From contig JAHWIP010000006.1 of the NCBI GenBank assembly GCA_019322375.1, positions 1-7,174 on the forward strand: a DNA stretch of 7,174 nt, given 5' to 3'. Each line of letters opens with the position of its first letter. Position 1 is the first letter of the stretch. Under the pieces are notes generated by a model. That model was given only the letters and a program-made list of their open reading frames with translations. It did not search any database and was not told where the DNA came from. The DNA is from Candidatus Woesearchaeota archaeon (GTDB lineage Archaea; Nanobdellota; Nanobdellia; Woesearchaeales; SM23-78). Below, in pieces: positions 1 to 4,769 of this stretch. A program made the position numbers and the translations under genes.

Positions 1-1
1 A

Positions 2-424
2 AAAGAGTTTTATATCTACACAGAAGAAGGAAAACAATTCTTAAAAGACCTTTTTTCTCAAGCCAATATAGAAGCATATGTTCGGGTTTTACCACCTTAT
101 CCAGAGCAGATAAATAATGAATCAATAGACTATGTTGTGGCTATAAATGCTGCTTTTGAACTAATGGCAACACCTTACCAAGGAAAACCAGCAGATATTG
201 AAGGTATTATTACTGAAACACACAAGAAATTAAAAAATAATGGAAGTTTTATTGTACAAGGATTAACAAGTAATGATATTGATTTATTTAGAATGCATGT
301 TTGTGATGCAATAAAGAAAAAAAAATTGAGTTTTGAAGAAGATTATGAATTCCTGGGAAGCCTGGAAGGACCTTTTTCTTTTGCAGGCATGGGTTATTGG
401 GCAAGATGGGAAAAAAAGAAATAA
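2..424 (+). CDS. Probable SAM-dependent methyltransferase, C-terminal part (5' end outside window)
   Basis: The frame is open from the left edge to a TAA at 422-424, giving 140 codons, so the gene begins before the window. A GTG at 137 is only an internal valine codon in the run DYVVAINAAFELM, not a credible start. That run resembles the strand-4 acidic motif of class I methyltransferases. About 30 residues later, ITETHKKLKNNGSFIVQG resembles the usual helix, the Lys/Gly turn and strand 5 of the Rossmann-like fold. The SAM-binding glycine motif would lie upstream and cannot be checked. The end, GYWARWEKKK, looks like a natural C-terminus. The substrate cannot be told. The family call rests on motif shape rather than on close recognition, and another Rossmann-fold enzyme is possible. 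Confidence 0.5.
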   Translation, partial: KEFYIYTEEGKQFLKDLFSQANIEAYVRVLPPYPEQINNESIDYVVAINAAFELMATPYQGKPADIEGIITETHKKLKNNGSFIVQGLTSNDIDLFRMHVCDAIKKKKLSFEEDYEFLGSLEGPFSFAGMGYWARWEKKK

Positions 425-425
425 T

Positions 426-523
426 CAAGAAAGACATTTAAACAAGAACAGATAGTTTACACAAAAAAAGGCATGCCTGCAGAGTTTTCAAAAATCCGTC
501 TTCTAAGGCGAAGCCATTGCTAG
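426..523 (+). pseudogene. Relic of a second cyclopropane-fatty-acid synthase gene (promoter-like segment plus C-terminal tail)
   Basis: Between the methyltransferase stop and the next gene, the frame at 449-499 reads QIVYTKKGMPAEFSKIR. The intact Cfa at 1062-2177 ends QIVYTKKGTPGGYESVR, so 10 of 17 residues are identical, including the first eight in a row. The relic frame then runs on through a few unrelated codons to TAG at 521-523. Directly upstream, 426-446 closely resembles the cfa promoter at 1022-1043, sharing acatttaaacaa. This arrangement fits an older tandem cfa copy that lost almost its whole body. Alternatives are a fragment left by recombination, or a chance meeting of a generic TATA element with a short similar tail. 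There is no sensible start codon, so it is probably not translated. Confidence 0.5.
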
Positions 524-560
524 TCAAATCATCAAGGGAAGGGGAACTAGATTAATAAGG

Positions 561-568
561 TTTATAAA
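561..568 (+). promoter_or_regulatory. TATA box for the gene at 592
   Basis: The sequence tttataaa is centred about 27 bases ahead of the ATG at 592, and there is no Shine-Dalgarno. This is the archaeal pattern for a transcript that starts at or next to the start codon. It supports both the gene and the chosen start. Confidence 0.65.
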
Positions 569-591
569 GTAGTAATATTTTCTATTAATCT

Positions 592-897
592 ATGACTATA
601 AATGAGAAAATAAGTAAGTTAGATGAATTGAAAACTTTTTATCTAGGAACAACTGAAATGCTAAAAAGGAAAGTTTCTAATTTAGGTTATTTGGTTTTGT
701 GTGGTGAAGGCGCTCTGTTAGGTATAGCAATTGGAAGAGCGATTAATGGTGAATTTGATGAATTTTCAGCAATATCAATCCCTTTTATGGTTGATCATGT
801 AAGCAGACTCTATAAAGGAATTAGACAACGATTCAAGGAAATGCCTGAACATACACCTAATATAATTGGACAGATTCGAGAAGCTTACATCAGATAG
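592..897 (+). CDS. Small hypothetical protein, possibly membrane-associated
   Basis: This is a 101-residue protein of a family I do not recognise. It begins with a charged helical stretch (residues 1-27). A hydrophobic segment rich in small residues follows at about 29-50 (LGYLVLCGEGALLGIAIG), which could be a transmembrane helix or a buried glycine-rich helix. A second, weaker hydrophobic patch (FSAISIPFMV) lies at about 58-67, and the C-terminal third is basic. The ATG is supported by the TATA box about 27 bases upstream, which implies a leaderless mRNA. The gene is monocistronic: relic DNA lies upstream and 164 bases separate it from cfa. Confidence is in the gene being real, not in any function. 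Confidence 0.65.
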   Translation: MTINEKISKLDELKTFYLGTTEMLKRKVSNLGYLVLCGEGALLGIAIGRAINGEFDEFSAISIPFMVDHVSRLYKGIRQRFKEMPEHTPNIIGQIREAYIR

Positions 898-982
898 ATA
901 GCATTTTATCTAAGTTCCCTTCTATTTTTAGGATTTTTGAAAATTGAATATAATCAGTGTTAAGTTCTTTTCCCATATTAAG

Positions 983-998
983 GGGGAAACTGCGTCTG
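983..998 (+). repeat. 16-base direct repeat, copy 1 (upstream of cfa)
   Basis: The sequence ggggaaactgcgtctg recurs at 2223-2238 with one mismatch (c to t at the eighth base), 1240 bases away, so the pair brackets the cfa gene and its promoter. Each copy overlaps the 3' arm of a potential stem: here ttTTTCCC (968-974) can pair with gggaaa at 984-989 over a 9-base loop. The role is unknown. Confidence 0.55.
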
Positions 999-1032
999 AA
1001 AAATCTTGCTTAAACATTAGCCAAGAAAACAC

Positions 1033-1040
1033 ATTTAAAC
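1033..1040 (+). promoter_or_regulatory. TATA box for cfa
   Basis: The sequence atttaaac, preceded by an A-rich stretch that could serve as a BRE, is centred about 25 bases before the ATG at 1062. No Shine-Dalgarno is present, so the transcript is probably leaderless. The same core occurs at 436-443 beside the cfa relic and at 6976-6983 ahead of the last gene. Confidence 0.65.
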
Positions 1041-1061
1041 AAAGCCTTATTTCCTGTTTCT

Positions 1062-2177
1062 ATGGCAAGTGCTCAACAAACCATGGAAGAGCTTCTTGAA
1101 TTAGCTGATGTAGTGATTAATGGGGATAATCCCTGGGATATACAGGTGCATGATTCTAACTTGTATAAGAGAGTGCTGGCAGGAGGCTCTCTTGCCCTTG
1201 GAGAGTCTTACATGGATGGCTGGTGGGATTGCAAAGCACTAGACCAGTTAGCTTACAGAGTGTTAAAAGCAGAGCTGGATAAAGAAGTTAAAGGTTCTTT
1301 TAAGATGATAAAGAATGTGCTTAAAGCCAAAATATTCAATCTGCAAAGAAAATCAAAGGCTTATGTGATTGGTGAGAGGCACTATGACAAAGGCAATGAT
1401 TTGTTTATGAACATGCTAGATAAAAGAATGAACTATAGCTGTGGTTACTGGAAAAATGCAAATAATTTAGATGAAGCACAAGAAGCTAAACTAGATCTCA
1501 TATGCAGGAAGATAATGCTAGAGCCAGGCATGACAGTACTGGATATTGGTTGTGGCTGGGGAGGCTTTGCAAGGTTTGCAACAGAAAAGTATAAAGTTAA
1601 AGTAGTGGGTATTACTGTGTCTAAAGAGCAGGTAGAGCTTGCTAAAGAAATTTGCAAAGGATTAGATATTGATATAAGATTACAGGATTACAGGGATTTA
1701 AAAGAACAGTTTGACAGGGTTGTATCTGTAGGCATGATAGAGCATGTAGGCTATAAGAATTACAGGAAGTATATGAAAATAGTAAATAATTGTTTAAAAG
1801 AAGATGGAATATTCTTATTACACACAATAGCAGGCAATAACTCTGTAAAAACAGGAGACCCCTGGATTGATAAATACATCTTTCCAGGTGGAATGCTGCC
1901 CTCTGCAAAGCAATTAAGTTCAGCAACAGAAGGAATCTTTCAGATAGAAGACTGGCACAGCTTTGGAACAGACTATGACAAGACCCTGATGATATGGCAT
2001 AAAAACTTCAATAAAAACTGGGATAAAATCAAAAAGAATTATGATGAAAGATTCTTCAGAATGTGGAATTATTTTTTATTAACCTGCGCAGGCTCATTCA
2101 GAGCAAACAAGAACCAGCTCTGGCAGATAGTCTACACAAAGAAAGGCACGCCTGGCGGGTATGAGAGTGTGCGGTAA
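1062..2177 (+). CDS. cfa: Cyclopropane-fatty-acyl-phospholipid synthase (Cfa)
   Basis: The family transfers a methylene group from S-adenosylmethionine to the cis double bond of an unsaturated acyl chain in a membrane phospholipid, making a cyclopropane ring. The 371-residue product aligns with E. coli Cfa (382 aa) from end to end. An N-terminal domain contains GESYMDGWW (47-55). The SAM-binding motif VLDIGCGWGG is at 159-168. LQDYRDL (207-213) and the end of the catalytic domain with TCAGSFRA (341-348) are also present. Residues equivalent to the E. coli bicarbonate-binding set are all present: C127, E227, H254 and Y305. The reactive-type Cys is kept as C342. The enzyme therefore looks active. 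The ATG is fixed by a TATA box 25 bases upstream. An archaeal host is unusual for this enzyme, because ether-lipid membranes normally lack fatty acyl chains. Acquisition from bacteria is likely but inferred. Confidence 0.95.
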   Translation: MASAQQTMEELLELADVVINGDNPWDIQVHDSNLYKRVLAGGSLALGESYMDGWWDCKALDQLAYRVLKAELDKEVKGSFKMIKNVLKAKIFNLQRKSKAYVIGERHYDKGNDLFMNMLDKRMNYSCGYWKNANNLDEAQEAKLDLICRKIMLEPGMTVLDIGCGWGGFARFATEKYKVKVVGITVSKEQVELAKEICKGLDIDIRLQDYRDLKEQFDRVVSVGMIEHVGYKNYRKYMKIVNNCLKEDGIFLLHTIAGNNSVKTGDPWIDKYIFPGGMLPSAKQLSSATEGIFQIEDWHSFGTDYDKTLMIWHKNFNKNWDKIKKNYDERFFRMWNYFLLTCAGSFRANKNQLWQIVYTKKGTPGGYESVR

Positions 2178-2183
2178 TAATTG

Positions 2184-2221
2184 GCTTCCACATTTGATTC
2201 TAAAGAGAAGAGGGTGGAAGC
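2184..2221 (+). terminator. Perfect 8-bp hairpin after cfa
   Basis: The arms gcttccac (2184-2191) and gtggaagc (2214-2221) are exact reverse complements around a 22-base loop. The loop itself can form a 4-bp ttct/agaa stem. The element begins 7 bases after the cfa stop. A short T-run (2247-2251) follows only about 25 bases later, so it may act as a 3'-end-stabilising or processing structure rather than as a classical terminator. Confidence 0.45.
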
Positions 2222-2222
2222 T

Positions 2223-2238
2223 GGGGAAATTGCGTCTG
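2223..2238 (+). repeat. 16-base direct repeat, copy 2 (downstream of cfa)
   Basis: The sequence ggggaaattgcgtctg matches 983-998 at 15 of 16 positions. It starts right after the cfa hairpin. It continues with cagagt, so its right part (tgcgtctgcagagt) also resembles tgcctgcagagt in the cfa relic at 474-485. Confidence 0.55.
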
Positions 2239-2329
2239 CAGAGTAATTTTTAGGGGCGTCACATAAATTTAAATAGTAGAGTTCATTTCCAGCATATATT
2301 AACTTCTGAGTAGTAAATAATTCGAAAGA

Positions 2330-2337
2330 TTTATAAA
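2330..2337 (+). promoter_or_regulatory. TATA box for the gene at 2359
   Basis: The sequence tttataaa, preceded by a purine-rich cgaaaga, is centred about 25 bases ahead of the ATG at 2359. No Shine-Dalgarno is present, which indicates a leaderless transcript. A second TATA-like palindrome (aaatttaaat, 2266-2275) lies too far upstream to fit this start. Confidence 0.65.
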
Positions 2338-2358
2338 TTAAACATATATCTTAATATT

Positions 2359-2712
2359 ATGACATTACAATATTTAGTTTACGGCGATGACTTACCTGAT
2401 CCAACAGGTGAAAGAGATCCTTCAACAGAAGGAAGAAAAATCGAGTCAGTTTTAAGAAGTTTGACACCTGTGAAGATTCATGAAGATTTTACAGATAATC
2501 AATCAATAGATGAAACAATTTTGCTCAATCGTCAAAGAAAAGATTACCTCACAAAATTTTGTCGCTATTATGAAAAACCGAGTATTATTGTCATAACAGG
2601 TGTAGTTTCATATGACGAGCATGCCACTTATTACACTCAGACCATTCTTGGAACCAATGATGAACTTGAAAAGTTTAAAGCTTTAGTTGAAGCCAGAAAA
2701 GATAAAGAATAA
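2359..2712 (+). CDS. Hypothetical protein, 117 aa
   Basis: I do not recognise this family. The protein is soluble and acidic at the N-terminus (YGDDLPDPTGERDPSTEG, about residues 8-25). A charged helical middle carries RQRKDYLTKFCRYY (58-71), followed by a short hydrophobic strand (SIIVITGVVSY, 75-85). The tail is a charged helix (about 100-117). There is no signal peptide and no clear membrane segment. A compact alpha/beta fold with one central strand is suggested, but no catalytic motif stands out. The start is supported by the TATA box 25 bases upstream. The gene stands alone, with about 180 bases on the cfa side and more than 300 on the tuf side. Confidence 0.65.
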   Translation: MTLQYLVYGDDLPDPTGERDPSTEGRKIESVLRSLTPVKIHEDFTDNQSIDETILLNRQRKDYLTKFCRYYEKPSIIVITGVVSYDEHATYYTQTILGTNDELEKFKALVEARKDKE

Positions 2713-2724
2713 ATCTTTCGTTTT

Positions 2725-2868
2725 CTATCTTTTAGCCTGAATTAGACATAACCCTGATGTTAGTTTCAATTCTTCTATTTTCAGGTTTATCTTCTTCATT
2801 ATCAGCTCTGCCATTGTTTTTGTCAAACCATCTAGGTGTTCGTAATTGTTCTTTATCAAACCCAACAC
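2725..2868 (-). CDS. Possible 47-residue protein or remnant, opposite strand
   Basis: The 314-base gap between 2712 and the tuf start contains a minus-strand reading frame from a GTG (2868-2866) to TAG (2727-2725). It encodes a protein-like helical sequence, for example AVLGLIKNNYEHLDGL near the start, then KTMAELIMKKI and a Lys/Glu-rich stretch. Upstream on that strand are a TATA-like tttttaaagg (2920-2911) and an agggag motif. An ATG at 2876-2874 lies in a different frame, one base off, so the ORF could also be a small gene whose start was broken by an indel. No family is recognised. It could be a chance ORF. Confidence 0.35.
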   Translation of the reverse strand: MLGLIKNNYEHLDGLTKTMAELIMKKINLKIEELKLTSGLCLIQAKR

Positions 2869-2910
2869 CGCCTCATTTCTCCCTTATCTAGTCAATAATC
2901 AATAGAAACC

Positions 2911-2918
2911 TTTAAAAA
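2911..2918 (+). promoter_or_regulatory. TATA-like element, possible tuf promoter (may serve both directions)
   Basis: The sequence tttaaaaa is preceded by tagaaacc, a plausible BRE on the + strand. Initiation about 25 bases downstream would give tuf a leader of roughly 85 bases, which would contain the inverted repeat and Shine-Dalgarno described below. The complement reads ctttttaaagg and could also drive the small minus-strand ORF. Other AT-rich candidates (taataaaag at 2951, ataatata near 2994) make this choice uncertain. Confidence 0.4.
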
Positions 2919-2987
2919 GACTAGCTTTATCCTTAGATGGATTACCCTACTAATAAAAGAGGGAAATGTGTAATATTTAGCTTAAGA

Positions 2988-3010
2988 CAAGTTATAATAT
3001 ACATAACTTG
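2988..3010 (+). promoter_or_regulatory. Perfect inverted repeat in the tuf leader
   Basis: The arms caagttat (2988-2995) and ataacttg (3003-3010) are exact reverse complements around the 7-base loop aatatac. The right arm ends directly against the Shine-Dalgarno stretch aaaggaggga. In RNA this is a stem-loop beside the ribosome landing site; in DNA it could be an operator. Regulation of EF-1A translation or transcription is inferred from position only. Confidence 0.5.
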
Positions 3011-3013
3011 AAA

Positions 3014-3019
3014 GGAGGG
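3014..3019 (+). promoter_or_regulatory. Strong Shine-Dalgarno for tuf
   Basis: The sequence ggaggg lies 7 bases before the ATG at 3027, complementary to the 3' end of 16S rRNA. It contrasts with the leaderless small genes nearby and fixes the EF-1A start. Confidence 0.85.
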
Positions 3020-3026
3020 AGATAAG

Positions 3027-4307
3027 ATGGCAAAAGGAAAACCACATATTAACCTCGTGTTTATTGGACACGTGGACCATGGCAAGTCAACAACAGTTGG
3101 AAGAATGCTTTTTGATTCAGGCAATATTGAGGAGCAGGCCTTGAGAAAGCTTAAGGACAAGGCTAAGCAGCTGGGAAAAGCAGGCTTTGAATTTGCTTTT
3201 GTTATGGACAACCTGAAAGAAGAGCAGGAAAGAGGCTTAACCATTGACCTGGCTCATAAGAAGTTTGAAACAGACAAGTATTACTTCACAATAATTGATG
3301 CTCCTGGTCACAAAGACTTTATCAAGAACATGATTACAGGAACATCACAGGCAGATGCTGCAGTCTTAGTTGTAGCTGCTAATGATGGAGTAATGGCTCA
3401 GACCAAAGAGCATGTGTTCCTGGCAAGAACTCTTGGTGTGAACCAGTTAATAGTTGCTGTTAACAAGATGGACATGAAGGATTTTGATGAAAAAGTATTC
3501 AATAAGGTTAAAGATGATGTAACAGCCCTTCTAAAGACTGTTGGTTACAAGCCAGAAGAAATTGTTTTTGTGCCAGAAGCTGCTCTTGTAGGCGACAATG
3601 TCTTTAAAAAGACAGAGAAGATGAGCTGGTACAAAGGACCAACCTTGCTGGAGGCTATTGACCAGTTAAAAGAGCCTGAAAAACCAACAGAGCTGCCTCT
3701 AAGGCTTCCAATCCAGGATGTGTACAACATCACAGGCATTGGAGTTGTGCCTGTTGGAAGAGTTGAAACAGGAATCTTTAAGGTAGGACAAAAAGTCATT
3801 GCAGTGCCTGGAAGAGAAGGAAAAGGTGTTGAAGGAGAAGTTAAATCCATAGAAATGCACCATGAGCAGATGCAGGAAGCTGTTCCAGGAGACAATGTAG
3901 GCTTTAATGTCAGAGGCTTTGGAAAGAAAGATATTGCAAGAGGAGATGTTATTGGCCCTGCTGACAAGCCTCCAACTGTTGCTACTGAGTTCAGTGCACA
4001 AATTGTTGTGCTAAACCACCCAAGCGTTGTGACTGTTGGCTACACACCAGTGTTCCACATACACACAGCACAGGTGGCTTGCCAGATAACAGAGCTTACC
4101 AAGAAGATTAACCCTGCAACAGGTGAAACCATTCAGGAAAAGCCTGACATGCTAAAGAATGGCGATGCTGCTATTATTAAGGTAAAGCCAGTTCAAGCCG
4201 TTGTTATTGAGAAGCAAAAAGACATACCACAGCTAGCCAGATTCGCTGTTAGGGATTCAGGCCAGACAGTTGCTGCTGGCATGTGCGTTGACCTTGTGAA
4301 GAAATAA
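3027..4307 (+). CDS. tuf: Translation elongation factor 1-alpha (EF-1A)
   Basis: This GTPase delivers aminoacyl-tRNA to the ribosomal A site in the cytoplasm. The 426-residue length matches archaeal EF-1A. Domain 1 shows the P-loop GHVDHGKS (14-21), switch I ending ERGLTID (68-74), the G3 motif DAPGH (91-95) and the G4 motif NKMD (146-149). Domains 2 and 3 follow from about residue 215, with GRVETG in domain 2 and a C-terminal MCVDLVKK. The G5 position reads EAALVGDN at 184-191, where SA followed by Leu or Trp is usual, so the Ser is replaced by Ala. The start is fixed by ggaggg 7 bases upstream. The partner gene rpsJ follows after 75 bases, the usual archaeal order. Confidence 0.98.
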   Translation: MAKGKPHINLVFIGHVDHGKSTTVGRMLFDSGNIEEQALRKLKDKAKQLGKAGFEFAFVMDNLKEEQERGLTIDLAHKKFETDKYYFTIIDAPGHKDFIKNMITGTSQADAAVLVVAANDGVMAQTKEHVFLARTLGVNQLIVAVNKMDMKDFDEKVFNKVKDDVTALLKTVGYKPEEIVFVPEAALVGDNVFKKTEKMSWYKGPTLLEAIDQLKEPEKPTELPLRLPIQDVYNITGIGVVPVGRVETGIFKVGQKVIAVPGREGKGVEGEVKSIEMHHEQMQEAVPGDNVGFNVRGFGKKDIARGDVIGPADKPPTVATEFSAQIVVLNHPSVVTVGYTPVFHIHTAQVACQITELTKKINPATGETIQEKPDMLKNGDAAIIKVKPVQAVVIEKQKDIPQLARFAVRDSGQTVAAGMCVDLVKK

Positions 4308-4308
4308 A

Positions 4309-4317
4309 TTTTTTTTT
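4309..4317 (+). terminator. Nine-T run directly after tuf
   Basis: Nine consecutive T residues begin two bases after the tuf stop codon. Archaeal RNA polymerase can terminate on T-runs without a hairpin, so this may lower read-through into rpsJ and help set the EF-1A to S10 ratio. No TATA box at the right distance is clear for rpsJ, so at least part of the transcription must continue. Confidence 0.45.
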
Positions 4318-4382
4318 AAGCTTCCCAATGCATGGTGAACTGGAGTTTTATCATGGGGTAAAAAAGGTATGGTTGAAGTAAG

Positions 4383-4694
4383 ATGCAAAAAGCCAGAATA
4401 AAGATAACCAGTACTGAGATAAGCAAAATCAACCAGGTATGTGATTATATAAAAGGCATAACTGAGAAGACTGGTGTTGTTATGAGAGGACCCATACCCT
4501 TACCCACCAAGAAGCTCAAAGTTACCACTCGGAAAAGCCCTTGCGGTGATGGCGCTGCCACATGGGACCATTATGAGATGAGGATTCATAAGCGCCTGAT
4601 TGATCTTGGCATTGATGAGAGAGCCCTGAGGCTTGTTATGAGGGTTCCCATACCAGAGGGCTTGAATATTGAGATTGAGATGATAGATGTATAG
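4383..4694 (+). CDS. rpsJ: 30S ribosomal protein S10 (archaeal uS10)
   Basis: This 103-residue protein is part of the head of the small ribosomal subunit. It shows the family signature RGPIPLPTKKLKVTTRKSPC (about 35-54) followed by WDHYEMRIHKRLIDL (61-75). The C-terminal strand VMRVPIPEGLNIEIEM (85-100) matches archaeal and eukaryotic S10. The length is typical. An in-frame TGA at 4374-4376 rules out an earlier start. The Shine-Dalgarno is weak or absent, which suggests the gene depends on the tuf transcript or on a poor leader. The tuf to rpsJ order is the conserved end of the archaeal str-type cluster. Confidence 0.97.
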   Translation: MQKARIKITSTEISKINQVCDYIKGITEKTGVVMRGPIPLPTKKLKVTTRKSPCGDGAATWDHYEMRIHKRLIDLGIDERALRLVMRVPIPEGLNIEIEMIDV

Positions 4695-4696
4695 CT

Positions 4697-4721
4697 GTTT
4701 CTAACCCCCTAAAAAAGAAAC
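4697..4721 (+). terminator. Possible hairpin terminator after rpsJ
   Basis: The arms gtttct (4697-4702) and agaaac (4716-4721) pair over a 13-base loop and are followed by tttt. The hairpin starts two bases after the S10 stop. The T-run is short and is also part of the next promoter, so terminator and promoter overlap here. Confidence 0.4.
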
Positions 4722-4729
4722 TTTTATAA
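4722..4729 (+). promoter_or_regulatory. TATA box for the secreted-protein gene at 4770
   Basis: The sequence ttttataa predicts initiation near 4750, giving a leader of about 20 bases. That leader contains the G-run at 4759-4764 (gggggg followed by at), which acts as a Shine-Dalgarno 5 bases before the ATG at 4770. Confidence 0.6.
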
Positions 4730-4769
4730 TAGGATATTCTTTCCTCTTCAGTAAATACGGGGGGATAAC

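Noticed and set aside
137..424. Separate short gene starting at the GTG at 137
   Set aside because: The frame is open to the window edge and the GTG falls inside a hydrophobic strand that continues upstream, so the gene is the end of a longer one.
422..523. Stop-codon readthrough joining the methyltransferase to the downstream tail
   Set aside because: The tail is in the same frame after the TAA, but it resembles the Cfa C-terminus rather than the methyltransferase, and the upstream protein already has a natural-looking end.
983..2238. cfa as a classical insertion sequence or composite transposon
   Set aside because: There is no transposase and no terminal inverted repeat; only short direct repeats flank the gene.
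3545..3967. 140-codon minus-strand ORF inside tuf
   Set aside because: It is antisense to a highly conserved gene, and its Ser/Pro/Leu-rich composition is what the complement of tuf codons gives. No promoter or start signal fits.
4369..4401. Ten-codon ORF overlapping the rpsJ start
   Set aside because: It begins at an ATG in another frame and has no good start signal. It is short enough to be expected by chance.
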